Shown one piece after another: positions 7,080-16,422 of a stretch of 64,000 nucleotides of DNA. Under the pieces are notes generated by a model that was not told the origin of the DNA, searched no databases, and saw nothing but the letters and a program-made list of their open reading frames with translations. The stretch comes from Candidatus Neomicrothrix sp. UBA7884. Lineage in GTDB: Bacteria; Actinomycetota; Acidimicrobiia; Acidimicrobiales; MedAcidi-G1. The position numbers and the translations under genes were made by a program. The stretch covers positions 1 to 64,000 of the forward strand of contig DLRQ01000090.1 in assembly GCA_002501135.1 (NCBI GenBank), in the 5' to 3' direction. Each line of letters begins with the position of its first letter. The first letter of the stretch is position 1.

Positions 7080-8711
7080 ATGTCCGAACAGGCCACGACC
7101 CTCAACCTTGCAACTGCGTGGGAGGCCGTAGCCGATGCCGTCGGCGACCAGACGGTGTTGGCGGCCGGCAGCAGGCACACATCCTGGGCCGAGTTCGACC
7201 ACCGCGCAGCCTGTCTGGCAGGCACGCTGCGTTCAAGGGGCCTTGATGCCGGATCGAAGGTCGCCCTCTACTGCTACAACGGAGTCGAGTACCCCGAGGC
7301 CCAGTACGCGGCCTTCAAGTTGCGATGCGTGCCTGCCAACGTCAACTACCGCTATCTGGGCGATGAGCTGGCCTACATCCTCGACAACTCCGACGCCGAG
7401 GCCCTCTTCTTCGACCACAGTCTCGCCGACAGGGTTGATGCTGTGAGAGCAGGCTTCCCTGACCTGAAGGCCCTGGTGCAGGTAGGGGGCGGCGACACGC
7501 CCTCCTGGGCCATCTCCTACGAGGATGCGCTTGCCGGACCACCGATGCCACGCATCGAGCGCTCAGGAAGCGACCTCTGGTTTCTCTACACCGGCGGGAC
7601 GACCGGCATGCCCAAGGCTGTCATGTGGTCACACGACAGCCTCTTCGCCAACATGACAAAGACCTTCACCTCGCTCGGTGAGGAGCTGCCACGCACGGCA
7701 GACGAGGTCGCAGCGACGGCAACCCGGGTCTCAACAGCCGGAAGCCGCGTCCGGCAGCTCTGTGCGGCGCCGCTCATGCACGGCACATCAGGCCTGAGCA
7801 GCCTCGCAACGCTCACGCACGGAGGACTGATCGCAACCCTGGAACAGGGCTCCTTCGATCCTGACGAACTCTGGACGGTCGTCGAGTCCGAGAAGATCAC
7901 GATGGTAGCCATCGTCGGAGACGCCTTTGCCCGTCCCATGCTCGATTCCCTTGACCGGGCATCAGTAGCCGGCAGGTCCTGGGACCTCAGCACGCTCCGA
8001 CTCCTCCTTTCTTCAGGGGTGATGTTCAGCGCACCTGTAAAGGCCGGGCTCCTTGCCCACCATGACTGCACGATCGTCGACGTCCTCGGCTCGAGCGAGG
8101 GAACCGGAATGGGCTCCCAGGTCACCTCAAGAGAACTCAAGGATGCTGGCACCGCACGATTCTCCCTCGGGGAAAGGGCCAGGGTCTTCAACGACGACGG
8201 CCGGGACGTTGTCCCGGGGTCCGGCGAGCGGGGCCGCCTTGCTCTCGGTGATCCGATCCCGCTCGGCTACTACAAGGACGCGGCGAAGACCGAGGAGACG
8301 TTCCCGATGATCGGTGGACGCCGTTGGTCTGTCCCCGGCGACTGGGCAACGGTCGAGTCCGACGGCAGCATCACCCTTCTGGGACGTGGATCGGCATGCA
8401 TCAACACCGGTGGTGAGAAGGTCTACCCGGAGGAGGTCGAGGAGGCGATCAAGGAACACCCCGGGGTGGCGGACTGCAACGTCGTCGGCCTGCCCGATGA
8501 GCGCTGGGGGCAGGCGGTGGCGGCGGTTGTGGAACTGAACACAACAGACAGCGAAGCCATGGACGAGGAGGCCCTGAACCAGCATTCGAGGAGGGTTCTG
8601 GCCGGGTACAAGGTTCCCAAGAGGATCCTTCTGGTCGACTTCATCCAGCGGGGCCCCAACGGCAAGCCCGACTACGGGTGGGCCCGCGAGGTGCTGGAGG
8701 CCTCCTCCTGA
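7080..8711 (+). CDS. Acyl-CoA synthetase (AMP-binding, FadD type)
   Basis: ATP-dependent ligase that activates a fatty or steroid-derived acid to its CoA thioester. The 543-aa protein carries the P-loop-like A3 motif YTGGTTGMPKAVMWSH (about 171-186), the A5-like region with SSEGTGMGS, the hinge and C-terminal lysine region (GEKVYPEEVEEAI, then GKPDYGWAR with the catalytic lysine). It most resembles the FadD17/FadD19 group used in sterol and branched-acid catabolism, but the substrate is not certain. The acyl-CoA dehydrogenase at 10167-11387 and enoyl-CoA hydratase at 58188-58949 could act in the same kind of pathway. Confidence 0.88.
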   Translation: MSEQATTLNLATAWEAVADAVGDQTVLAAGSRHTSWAEFDHRAACLAGTLRSRGLDAGSKVALYCYNGVEYPEAQYAAFKLRCVPANVNYRYLGDELAYILDNSDAEALFFDHSLADRVDAVRAGFPDLKALVQVGGGDTPSWAISYEDALAGPPMPRIERSGSDLWFLYTGGTTGMPKAVMWSHDSLFANMTKTFTSLGEELPRTADEVAATATRVSTAGSRVRQLCAAPLMHGTSGLSSLATLTHGGLIATLEQGSFDPDELWTVVESEKITMVAIVGDAFARPMLDSLDRASVAGRSWDLSTLRLLLSSGVMFSAPVKAGLLAHHDCTIVDVLGSSEGTGMGSQVTSRELKDAGTARFSLGERARVFNDDGRDVVPGSGERGRLALGDPIPLGYYKDAAKTEETFPMIGGRRWSVPGDWATVESDGSITLLGRGSACINTGGEKVYPEEVEEAIKEHPGVADCNVVGLPDERWGQAVAAVVELNTTDSEAMDEEALNQHSRRVLAGYKVPKRILLVDFIQRGPNGKPDYGWAREVLEASS

Positions 8712-8726
8712 GCGGGGCTATGGGCC

Positions 8727-10073
8727 TCAGAGTTCCAGCAACGCCTGTTCGACAACCTCGGGCATCGCTGGATGCACGTACAACTGGCCTCTGGCCATCT
8801 CGTCGACGGTCTGTCCGAATGCCATACCCTGGATCAACTGCTGAATGAGGGTGGGAGCATGTGGGCCGATTATGTGGGCTCCCAACAGCAGCCTTGAGGA
8901 GGGGTCAGCCAGAAGCTTTACGAAGCCGGTCGAGTCCTCCATGGCCCAGCCGTAGGCAATGTCGGAGAAGTTTCGCACCGACACGGTGTGTGGGGTGCCG
9001 GCATCGACAAGTTCCTGCTCGGTGTGGCCGACGCTGGCAATCTGGGGATGTCCGAAGACGGCGTGAGGAGTAATGGAGTTGTCCACTGCCCTCAGGTTCT
9101 CAGGGTTCAAGAGGTTGTGGGTGAGGATTCGCGCCTCGGCGTTGGCGATGTGCTTCAACTGGGCCGGATTTGTGATGTCGCCCAGGGCCCAGACCCCCTC
9201 AGAGGAGGTTCGCAGGTACTCGTCGGTGGTGATGAGGTCCCGTTCGTCGGTGTCGATACCTGCGGCTGCCACGTTGAGCGTGTCGCTGTTGGGGCGCCTG
9301 CCCGTAGCCACGAGCAACTGGGCAGCCTGAAGGGTCGAACCGTCGCTCAGGTCGAGGGTGAAGCCGCCATCGTGTGAAACAGCGGCAACGGTCGTGTTCA
9401 GGTGAACGCCCATGCGGGCCGAGTAGATCCCGGTGATCCGCTCCCGAATCGACTCATCTGCACCGCGCAGGAGCAGGTCGCCTCGGTGGACGATGGTAAC
9501 CCGGCTACCAAGGGCCTCGAACACGTGCGCCATCTCGATGGCGATGAACCCTCCACCCAGGATCACCAGATGCTCGGGAAGGGAATCGAGTCTCATGATC
9601 GAGTCAGAGGTGTGAAACGGAACCTCGGCCAGGCCGGGCAGGTCTGGAGCCACGGGCCTTCCTCCGGCAGCGACGACGATCTGATCGGCCGACACGCTGG
9701 TTCCGTCGATGTCCACGCGTCGCTCACCGGTGAAGCGGGCATGGCTCTCATAGACGGTCACGTTCTCAAGCCCGTCGCGGTAGTCGCGTCCGCTGAGAGC
9801 GATCGGGTCGATCCGGTCAAAGACACGGTCGCGGATTGCCGGCCAGTCGGCACCCTCGAATGTCGTGTTGACACCGAGGGATCCACCTCGCCTGGCCGAG
9901 AGAGCGACGTCGGCAGCGTGCACGAACATCTTGGAGGGGATGCAGCCCCGGTTCAGGCAGGTGCCGCCGAACACCCACGGTTCGACGATGGCCACATTGA
10001 TATCGGAATAGTCATTCCCGACCACGCTGTTGCCGGACCCGGCTCCGATAATCAAAAGGTCATGGTGTGGCAT
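8727..10073 (-). CDS. mtr: Mycothione reductase
   Basis: Flavoprotein disulfide reductase that uses NADPH to reduce mycothione (mycothiol disulfide), keeping the cytosolic thiol pool reduced. It has the FAD motif LLIIGAGSGN at the N-terminus, the redox disulfide in GGTCLNRGCIPSK (near 36-48), a second nucleotide motif LGGGFIAIEMAH, the ALGDI FAD block and the C-terminal HPAMPEV with the catalytic base histidine. The short GSGN and VVGNDYSD start is typical of Mtr rather than lipoamide dehydrogenase. I prefer ATG 10073, with AGAGGG six bases upstream, over GTG 10088. The presence of mtr implies that the organism makes mycothiol. Confidence 0.92.
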   Translation of the reverse strand: MPHHDLLIIGAGSGNSVVGNDYSDINVAIVEPWVFGGTCLNRGCIPSKMFVHAADVALSARRGGSLGVNTTFEGADWPAIRDRVFDRIDPIALSGRDYRDGLENVTVYESHARFTGERRVDIDGTSVSADQIVVAAGGRPVAPDLPGLAEVPFHTSDSIMRLDSLPEHLVILGGGFIAIEMAHVFEALGSRVTIVHRGDLLLRGADESIRERITGIYSARMGVHLNTTVAAVSHDGGFTLDLSDGSTLQAAQLLVATGRRPNSDTLNVAAAGIDTDERDLITTDEYLRTSSEGVWALGDITNPAQLKHIANAEARILTHNLLNPENLRAVDNSITPHAVFGHPQIASVGHTEQELVDAGTPHTVSVRNFSDIAYGWAMEDSTGFVKLLADPSSRLLLGAHIIGPHAPTLIQQLIQGMAFGQTVDEMARGQLYVHPAMPEVVEQALLEL

Positions 10074-10166
10074 CTGCTGCCCTCTCACTATCTGGTAACT
10101 GAGGTGGTATCCCGTAGCCCTGTGCTGATAGTCCCGATCCGCGAAGGTTGAGGAACTGGAGTGTCA

Positions 10167-11387
10167 CTAGTTGCGGGGCACGTCCTCCCACGCAGTGTCC
10201 CTGAAGGGGTTCGGTTCCCGCGGCAGCCCGAGCACCCGTTCACCGATGATGTTGCGCTGCACCTCGTCGGTGCCTCCCGCAATGCTGATGCCAGCGGCCG
10301 ACAGGCAAAACGTTGCCCAGCGTTCCCCGGCTCCGCCATCAGGCCCCCAGGCCTGACCGGCAGGACCCACCAGTTCCATGGAGACGTCACGAATCGCTCT
10401 TGCAAGGAGGGCCCCGTTGAGCTTGGCGATGGAGCCCTCCGGTCCGGGAACCCTGCCAGCGGCCACAGCATCGCGTATCCGCCGGCCGATGAAGCCCTTG
10501 ATCCGTTCCCGAATCCACAGGTCGGCCAGAGCCTGGCGGATACGGGGATCAGCGTCCCTGCCAAGTTCACGCGCCAGGGTGATCAGATTCTGAGAAACAC
10601 GCTCGCCGCCGAGTCCCCCGCGGCCAGCACCGATGGAGACCCGCTCGAACATGAGCATCGCCACGGCAAGGCTCCAGCCCTGGTTCAGGTCACCCAACAA
10701 CTTGTCGGCAGGGATGTGGAGGTCGGTGAAGAAGACCTCGTTGAACCCGCTCTCTCCGGAGATCTGGCGGAGCGGTCGAACCTCAACCGCTGGATCAGCC
10801 ATGTCCACGATGAACATCGAGAGACCCTGGTGCTTTGGAACGTCGGGTCGGGTGCGAGCCACCACGATTCCAAAGTCGCTGTAGTGGGCACCTGAGGTCC
10901 ACACCTTCTGTCCGTTGAGTACCCACTGCTCGCCGTCCCTGACTGCCCGTGTGGACAGACCGGCGACATCGGACCCGGCGCCGGGCTCAGAGAACATCTG
11001 ACACCAGATGCTTTGCCCACTGATGCAGTCGGGCATGAAGTCGGCACGCTGTGCATCGGTGCCGAACTGGTTGAGCATCGGAAGGCACATTCCGTGAGAT
11101 ATGGCCAGAGGCAGGTTCGGCAGGTGCCACGGTGCCGATACCTCGTCGTAGGCCTCCTGATGCGCATTGCTCAGGCCTGCACCGCCGAATTCCCGCTGGT
11201 AGGTGATTCCGGCGAACCCGGCGGCCGAGAGAGCCGACTGGAAGCTGCGGGCCCGTGAGGCCCCATCATCGTCACGGCGAGTGGAGTCTTCGCCCCATCC
11301 GGCACAGTTGGCGTCCAGAAAATCCCTGACCCGACCGCGGAACTCCTCGAGTTCCGCCGGATCGACTGATTCAGATGCGTCGGACAT
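10167..11387 (-). CDS. Acyl-CoA dehydrogenase (FadE type)
   Basis: FAD enzyme for the first step of acyl-CoA beta-oxidation, about 406 aa. Visible blocks are SIWCQMFSEPGAGSD (FAD and substrate contact), LNGQKVWTSGAHYSDF and the C-terminal GGTDEVQRNIIGERVLGLPR. The position that holds the catalytic glutamate in medium-chain enzymes (the YEG before G-T-x-x-x-Q) is alanine here, as in several mycobacterial FadE groups where the base lies elsewhere. Start ATG 11387 follows a TACGGT box by 7 bases; the longer frame would start at 11405, upstream of that box. Substrate unknown. Confidence 0.88.
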   Translation of the reverse strand: MSDASESVDPAELEEFRGRVRDFLDANCAGWGEDSTRRDDDGASRARSFQSALSAAGFAGITYQREFGGAGLSNAHQEAYDEVSAPWHLPNLPLAISHGMCLPMLNQFGTDAQRADFMPDCISGQSIWCQMFSEPGAGSDVAGLSTRAVRDGEQWVLNGQKVWTSGAHYSDFGIVVARTRPDVPKHQGLSMFIVDMADPAVEVRPLRQISGESGFNEVFFTDLHIPADKLLGDLNQGWSLAVAMLMFERVSIGAGRGGLGGERVSQNLITLARELGRDADPRIRQALADLWIRERIKGFIGRRIRDAVAAGRVPGPEGSIAKLNGALLARAIRDVSMELVGPAGQAWGPDGGAGERWATFCLSAAGISIAGGTDEVQRNIIGERVLGLPREPNPFRDTAWEDVPRN

Positions 11388-11394
11388 GTTGTCG

Positions 11395-11400
11395 ACCGTA
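11395..11400 (-). promoter_or_regulatory. -10 box of the acyl-CoA dehydrogenase gene (leaderless)
   Basis: TACGGT on the minus strand, 7 bases before ATG 11387. Confidence 0.45.
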
Positions 11401-11451
11401 ATCATCAGGACGGTCTGCTCCGTAGTCCGGTGAGGCGCTCGGGATACCGGC

Positions 11452-14352
11452 TCAGGCGTATTCGCTTACCGGCGGGCAGGAACACATGAGGTTCTTATCG
11501 CCATAGACCGAGTCGACTCTGGCAACCGGAGGCCAGTACTTGTCGGGCCCCGTGTTGGGTGCAGGGAAGGCTGCAGTCTGCCTGTCGTAGGGATGGCTCC
11601 ATGTGCCGGCCAGGTGTTCAGCGGTATGGGGTGCGTTCACCAGCGGATTGTCGTCGACCGGCCACTCGCCGTTCACAATCCTCTGGGCTTCCCCGGCGAT
11701 TGCGATCATGGCATCACAGAAGCGATCCAGTTCCACGAGGTCTTCCGACTCGGTGGGTTCGACCATGAGTGTGCCGGGAACCGGGAAAGACACAGTCGGA
11801 GCGTGGAACCCGTAGTCGACCAGACGTTTGCAGACGTCCTCTGCTGACACTCCGTATTTGTTCAGCACCCTGACGTCCAGGATGCACTCGTGGGCCACGA
11901 AGCCTGCCTCGCCTCCGTAGAGAATCGGAAAATGCGGGCTCAGGCGCGCCGCGACGTAGTTGGCCGAGAGAATCGCAAACTCGGTGGCATGGCGCAGGCC
12001 GCTGGCTCCCATCATCGAGACGTAGGCCCATGAGATCGGCAGAATGCCGGCTGATCCGAATGGAGCAGCAGAGACGGCCCCTATCCCTGACTCCGGGCCG
12101 GCACCTCGGACAACCGGGTGGCCTGGAAGAAAGGGGGCCAGGTGTTCCCTGACGGCCACGGGTCCGACACCGGGACCGCCACCGCCGTGTGGAATGCAGA
12201 AGGTCTTGTGGAGGTTCAGATGTGAGACATCAGCTCCGAACTGTCCTGGACGCGCCAGGCCGACCATGGCATTCAGGTTGGCTCCGTCCAGGTAGACCTG
12301 CCCTCCCGCTTCATGGACCAGGTCACAGATCTCGGAAATCTGCGGTTCGAACACTCCGTGGGTCGAGGGATAGGTGATCATGAGGGTCGCCAGGCGTTCG
12401 CCGCTCTCATCAACGCTGGACCTGAGGCTGTCAAGGTCCACGCTTCCGTCATCGGCTGAATCGACAACCACGACCTCCATGCCTGCCATTGTGGCGCTGG
12501 CGGCATTTGTCCCGTGCGCTGACGACGGTATGAGACAGACGACCCTCTGCTGGTCACCTCGCGAGTCATGCCATGCGCGTATGGCAAGGAGGCCTGCCAG
12601 TTCCCCCTGCGAGCCGGCATTGGGCTGCAGCGAAACCGCCGAGTAGCCCGTGATCTCCACAAGCATTTGTTCAAGGTCGCTGATCAGGTCGAGGTAGCCC
12701 AGAACCTGGGTTGGCGGCGCATAGGGGTGGATACGGGAGAACTCCGGCCATGAAACTGCTGCCATCTCAGTGGTCGCGTTCAACTTCATCGTGCAGGAAC
12801 CGAGGGGGATCATTGTCCTGTCGAGTGCCAGGTCGCGGTCAGCCAACTTCCGGAGCCAGCGCAACATCGAGGTCTCGCTGTGGTGGGAGTTGAAGAACTC
12901 CGAGGTGCAGAAAGGAGACTGTCGCCTCATCTCGGCGGGAATACCTGGCCGGGCACCGGAATCCAGTGATGCAAGATCGATCCCCTCGACCCCGAAGGAA
13001 GCCAGTACCGCCTCGATCGTGCCTGGCAGTGTGGTCTCGTCGAGGCTGATGCCGACCGTGTCGTCGTCGATGCGGCGCAGGTTGCACCCTCGCTCTAGGG
13101 CAGAGGAGATGATCTCATCGGCCCTCCCCGCCAGGTGTACCGAGATCGTGTCGAAGAATGTGTCGTTGACGACGTTGAAACCGGCGTCGATCAGGCCTGT
13201 GGCGAGCATCGAGGCGAGCCGGTTGGTCCGTTGGGCGATCCGTCGAAGTCCGGCAGGGCCATGGTAGGCGGCGTACAGGGCCGATATGACCGCCAGCAGA
13301 ACCTGTGCGGTACAGATGTTTGAGGTGGCACGCTCACGCCTGATGTGCTGCTCGCGTGTCTGTAGAGCCAGACGATGGGCTGTCTTGCCGTGTGAGTCCA
13401 CCGATGTGCCGACCAGGCGCCCGGGGAGCATCCTCTTGTGCTGTTCAGAGACTGCCATGAAGCCTGCATGAGGTCCGCCGAAGCCCATTGGCACGCCGAA
13501 ACGCTGGGCGGATCCCACGACTACGTCCACTCCGAATTCTCCGGGTGGCGTCACCAGACAGAGGGCAAGGAGGTCGGCGGTTACCGCCACACCGACACCC
13601 GCCCCGCGAAGATGGTCTACGACCCTGTCGAGGGGCCTCAGGTTTCCACCAGATCCCGGAAAGGCAATTAGCGATCCGAACACATCGTGGTCTCCGTCGA
13701 GTTGGGCGGTCCACGGATCAGCCGTCTGGATTTCTATACCGAGTGGTCTGGCTCGTGTCCGGATCACGTCGATCACCTGTGGGTGGCAGTCGGAGTCCAC
13801 GAGGAAGGTGTTTCGGTCGCCCCGGTGAGCCCTCTTCAGCAGGGTCATCGCCTCGGCTCCGGCAGTTGCCTCGTCGAGGAGGGATGCGTTGGCCAGGTCC
13901 ATTCCCGTCAGGTCCGAGATCATCGTCTGGAAACCCAGGAGCACCTCGAGCCTTCCCTGCGATATCTCAGGCTGGTAGGGCGTGTAAGCGGTGTACCAGG
14001 CTGGATTCTCGAACACGTTTCGGGCTATCACAGCGGGCATGTGGGTGTCGTACCAACCGGTGCCGATGAGGCTCGTCACGACCGTGTTGCGGTCGGCGAA
14101 TCCGCGGAGTCGGGAAAGGGCCTCCTCTTCGCCCATGGGACCGGCCAGATCAAGCGGGGTTCTGTCCCTGATCGACTCCGGGATGATGGCGTCGATGAGG
14201 TCATCCAGGTTGGGGGAGCCGACCACCTCGAGCATCTGGGTGACCCCAGCCTCGTCTGGGCCGAGGTGGCGTCGATGGAACGCCGTGTCATCCAGGAGTT
14301 CGTCCAGGGATGGGAGGGGCTCAGTCGGGTTCGACATCTCTGTGGTGTCCAT
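11452..14352 (-). CDS. gcvP: Glycine dehydrogenase (decarboxylating), P protein
   Basis: PLP enzyme that decarboxylates glycine and loads the aminomethyl group on lipoyl-GcvH. It is a single-chain P protein of about 966 aa with both halves present: N-terminal [17 protein letters not shown], and the PLP lysine block [21 protein letters not shown] in the C-terminal half. The open frame extends to 14421, but that part overlaps the second glycine aptamer and its hairpin, so I place the start at ATG 14352, 9 bases after the hairpin (ATG 14337 is an alternative). Expression should respond to glycine through the tandem riboswitch at 14389-14578. Confidence 0.95.
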   Translation of the reverse strand: MDTTEMSNPTEPLPSLDELLDDTAFHRRHLGPDEAGVTQMLEVVGSPNLDDLIDAIIPESIRDRTPLDLAGPMGEEEALSRLRGFADRNTVVTSLIGTGWYDTHMPAVIARNVFENPAWYTAYTPYQPEISQGRLEVLLGFQTMISDLTGMDLANASLLDEATAGAEAMTLLKRAHRGDRNTFLVDSDCHPQVIDVIRTRARPLGIEIQTADPWTAQLDGDHDVFGSLIAFPGSGGNLRPLDRVVDHLRGAGVGVAVTADLLALCLVTPPGEFGVDVVVGSAQRFGVPMGFGGPHAGFMAVSEQHKRMLPGRLVGTSVDSHGKTAHRLALQTREQHIRRERATSNICTAQVLLAVISALYAAYHGPAGLRRIAQRTNRLASMLATGLIDAGFNVVNDTFFDTISVHLAGRADEIISSALERGCNLRRIDDDTVGISLDETTLPGTIEAVLASFGVEGIDLASLDSGARPGIPAEMRRQSPFCTSEFFNSHHSETSMLRWLRKLADRDLALDRTMIPLGSCTMKLNATTEMAAVSWPEFSRIHPYAPPTQVLGYLDLISDLEQMLVEITGYSAVSLQPNAGSQGELAGLLAIRAWHDSRGDQQRVVCLIPSSAHGTNAASATMAGMEVVVVDSADDGSVDLDSLRSSVDESGERLATLMITYPSTHGVFEPQISEICDLVHEAGGQVYLDGANLNAMVGLARPGQFGADVSHLNLHKTFCIPHGGGGPGVGPVAVREHLAPFLPGHPVVRGAGPESGIGAVSAAPFGSAGILPISWAYVSMMGASGLRHATEFAILSANYVAARLSPHFPILYGGEAGFVAHECILDVRVLNKYGVSAEDVCKRLVDYGFHAPTVSFPVPGTLMVEPTESEDLVELDRFCDAMIAIAGEAQRIVNGEWPVDDNPLVNAPHTAEHLAGTWSHPYDRQTAAFPAPNTGPDKYWPPVARVDSVYGDKNLMCSCPPVSEYA

Positions 14353-14360
14353 TCCGGGTA

Positions 14361-14391
14361 GAGGAGGGCGTGTTTGGGTTACGCCCTCCTC
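14361..14391 (-). terminator. gcvP: Expression-platform hairpin of the glycine riboswitch
   Basis: A perfect 11-bp inverted repeat (GAGGAGGGCGT and ACGCCCTCCTC in the RNA) with a 9-base loop lies between the second aptamer and the gcvP start. No U-run follows, so it may block ribosome access or act as an imperfect terminator. Its first arm shares bases 14389-14391 with the 3' strand of aptamer-2 helix P1, so the two structures exclude each other. Confidence 0.6.
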
Positions 14392-14578
14392 TGTCCGGTA
14401 CCTGAGAGATGGACCTGACATGGGAAATGGCCCCGAGTCAGGCTTGCCCCGTCGGTGGACCGGTCGCAGCCGATCTCTCTCCAGAGTTGCCAGCCCCCGC
14501 GGTCCAGTCGCCTGAGAGTTTCCGAGGGCGGTTGCTCCTTCGGCGCCCCGGTCAAGCCGGAGTCTCTCCCACAGGGGT
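14389..14578 (-). promoter_or_regulatory. gcvP: Tandem glycine riboswitch
   Basis: Two glycine aptamers in the gcvP leader. Aptamer 1 has GGGAGAG at 14570-14564, GCCGAAGGAGCAA at 14544-14532 and CTCTCAGG at 14516-14509. Aptamer 2 has its P1 5' strand CTCTG at 14486-14482, ACCGACGGGGCAAGCC near 14456-14441, CTCTCAGG near 14408-14401 and the P1 3' strand CAGAG at 14393-14389. Glycine binding should stabilise P1 of aptamer 2 and prevent the 14361-14391 hairpin, turning gcvP on. Pattern and gene context agree well with the Rfam glycine family. Confidence 0.92.
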
Positions 14579-14594
14579 TATGTCAGCAACAGAC

Positions 14595-14600
14595 AAGATA
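14595..14600 (-). promoter_or_regulatory. Likely -10 box of the gcvP riboswitch transcript
   Basis: TATCTT on the minus strand lies about 17 bases before the first aptamer. The rest of the 14579-14811 gap, between divergent gcvP and the nucleotidyltransferase gene, shows nothing else I can name. Confidence 0.35.
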
Positions 14601-14811
14601 GCCGGAACGGGTCCCGATAGATAGATGGCATCCGTCACAGAGAGTGGCCCGGGTGATGGTCCACCCATCGGGCGCCTTCAGCCGCCTGAGGGTGATCCTG
14701 TCAGGGATGTATCGTCCAGGACAGCATGGAACTGTTCCCAGATGCAACCCCTGAGAGGTCGGCCTCTGCCAAGAGGTCTGATGGCCCGGGAACTCGCGTA
14801 GGTGAACTCGG

Positions 14812-15642
14812 GTGAGCCCCACACTTGTGATCATGGCGGGAGGGCTCGGCACGCGGTTCGGTGGCGACAAGCAACTAATTCCAGTAGGTCCCGGCGGCGA
14901 GACCTTCCTCGACCTTGCGATCACGGATGCGGCTGAATCGGGAATCCATGAAGTAGTAATCGTCGCCAGAACCAATCTTGATGCTCTGCTCAGGCAACAC
15001 CTGGAAACTCAGGACCACTCAGCATCCAGCATCCGTATCGCCCACCAGGATTCCTTTGGTCCGGCGCGGTCCAAGCCTTGGGGGACCGGCCATGCCGTGC
15101 TCTGTGCAGCAGCGGAAAGCAGCGGTTCGCTGGTCGTCCTGAACGCCGACGACTACTACGGAACGGGTGGATCGGCCCTGGCAGCCGAGGGACTCTCCGG
15201 CGACGATGAGGAACGGGCGGTGCTCGTGGCCTATGAACTTGAGCGAACACTCTCCCCGGACGGCCTGGTCTCGCGTGGAGTGTGCGAGTTGGAAGGCGGT
15301 CACCTCGTCGGACTTGTCGAGACACACGGGATTCGAAAGGTCGGAGGCCAGATTCATGCAGAGGATCCACCTGGCCGGCTTGACCCGGTCACGCCGGTGT
15401 CGATGAACCTGTGGGGCCTGCCTCGTCGGGTGCTGGATCAACTGGACCGGCAGTGGAGCGACTTCCATTCAGCCAACTCTGACGACAAGGACATCGAGTT
15501 TCTGCTTCCTGAGGCGATTGAGCAGCAGCGCGCCCGGGGCCTTGTGATAGTTGACGTCGTTCGGTCGGGGGAGAGTTGGATGGGCATCACCAATCCTGAG
15601 GATCTGGCGGTGGCCCGAAGGGCGTTTGCCGGCGGCCTCTGA
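14812..15642 (+). CDS. Nucleotidyltransferase family protein
   Basis: A 276-aa protein of the NTP-transferase (GT-A) fold. The nucleotide-binding signature MAGGLGTRFGGDKQLIP starts at residue 8, and NADDYYG (about 108-114) supplies the metal-binding aspartates. It resembles sugar-1-phosphate nucleotidylyltransferases, but the substrate cannot be told. The start is GTG 14812; no strong ribosome site is visible. It is convergent with the HAD gene (12-base gap). Confidence 0.8.
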   Translation: MSPTLVIMAGGLGTRFGGDKQLIPVGPGGETFLDLAITDAAESGIHEVVIVARTNLDALLRQHLETQDHSASSIRIAHQDSFGPARSKPWGTGHAVLCAAAESSGSLVVLNADDYYGTGGSALAAEGLSGDDEERAVLVAYELERTLSPDGLVSRGVCELEGGHLVGLVETHGIRKVGGQIHAEDPPGRLDPVTPVSMNLWGLPRRVLDQLDRQWSDFHSANSDDKDIEFLLPEAIEQQRARGLVIVDVVRSGESWMGITNPEDLAVARRAFAGGL

Positions 15643-15653
15643 GGCCCGGCGTC

Positions 15654-16304
15654 TCAGTTGCCGAGGCGGTCCGTGCCTGCTTCGAGGCCCGGAAGCTGGA
15701 TCTGTAGTTCAAAGCCGCGCTCAGCAGCGTCTGCCAGGACCAACTGTTCGCATTCCAACCAGTTGTGTGCCCTGGGTCCATCGAGATGCTGGTTGTAGGG
15801 AGCGTCAAAGACAATGACCTGATTGCCTGAAGCCCGTAGGGCCTCGACATTGTGTGGCCCGTCGTCAATGTAGAGATCAGCCTCGACCTCAGGCTTGGCA
15901 CCCAGGAAGCAGATGTCCCGGTAGGGGATTCGGGCACGGTCCAGCCACCCAACTGTGTCGGCGATTGCCGTGGCGTGGGTCCAGTTCACATAGAGGCGGT
16001 GGGTGATCACCCGAATCCAGATTCCGATGTCGGAGAGCCTCCAGAGCGTCTCCGAGGTGTCGTCGATGACTGGCATTGATCGCAGGATGCGATGTTCGCT
16101 GACCGCCAGGAAGTGGAGTCGCTCGAAGTCCTCAGCCGACATGCCCCATTCACTGAAGTCCCAGGATCGCAGCAGCGGAAGGGATTCTTCTGAGACGCCG
16201 GTCTCCTGGGCGACAACGGAACGAAATGCCGCTGTGTAGTCACCACAGACGCCGTCCAGGTCAACACCGAGGACATAGGGACGGTCCGGCCTGTCGCCGC
16301 TCAT
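15654..16304 (-). CDS. HAD-superfamily 5'-nucleotidase-like hydrolase
   Basis: A 216-aa phosphatase of the HAD superfamily. Motif I is DLDGVCGDY (D15 nucleophile, D17), motif II the VITHR region with threonine near 109, and motif III/IV is K near 139 with DLYIDDGPHN (about 149-158). The layout resembles 5'(3')-deoxyribonucleotidases, so a nucleoside monophosphate is a plausible substrate. Its ATG overlaps the TGA of a 7-codon frame (16301-16324) that begins 7 bases after a TAGCCT box, suggesting coupled translation. Confidence 0.75.
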   Translation of the reverse strand: MSGDRPDRPYVLGVDLDGVCGDYTAAFRSVVAQETGVSEESLPLLRSWDFSEWGMSAEDFERLHFLAVSEHRILRSMPVIDDTSETLWRLSDIGIWIRVITHRLYVNWTHATAIADTVGWLDRARIPYRDICFLGAKPEVEADLYIDDGPHNVEALRASGNQVIVFDAPYNQHLDGPRAHNWLECEQLVLADAAERGFELQIQLPGLEAGTDRLGN

Positions 16305-16324
16305 CGGTCACCCCACTGCTGCAT
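16301..16324 (-). CDS. Possible 7-codon leader peptide before the HAD gene
   Basis: ATG 16324 encodes MQQWGDR and its TGA overlaps the ATG of the HAD gene (ATGA). It starts 7 bases after a TAGCCT box, the same spacing as other leaderless starts here. It may only serve to bring ribosomes to the main start. Evidence is positional only. Confidence 0.3.
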   Translation of the reverse strand: MQQWGDR

Positions 16325-16331
16325 CCGGTAG

Positions 16332-16337
16332 AGGCTA
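16332..16337 (-). promoter_or_regulatory. -10 box upstream of the HAD gene
   Basis: TAGCCT on the minus strand, 7 bases before the ATG of the 7-codon frame and 27 bases before the HAD start. Confidence 0.4.
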
Positions 16338-16374
16338 GACGGTGAACCTCGCCGGACAGGTGGCCGAAAACGGC

Positions 16375-16408
16375 GGAAGCCCCGTCACCCGGGGGCGACG
16401 GGGCTTCC
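16375..16408 (-). terminator. Intrinsic terminator of the small membrane protein gene
   Basis: A 12-bp perfect stem (GGAAGCCCCGTC / GACGGGGCTTCC) with a 10-base loop begins 14 bases after the stop codon at 16423 and is followed on the minus strand by GCCGTTTTC. Confidence 0.75.
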
Positions 16409-16422
16409 GGACTGAACGAAGG

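Noticed and set aside
14353..14421. Upstream extension of gcvP to an ATG at 14421
   Set aside because: It would overlap the second glycine aptamer and the switch hairpin; family proteins start near residue 1 of the shorter form.
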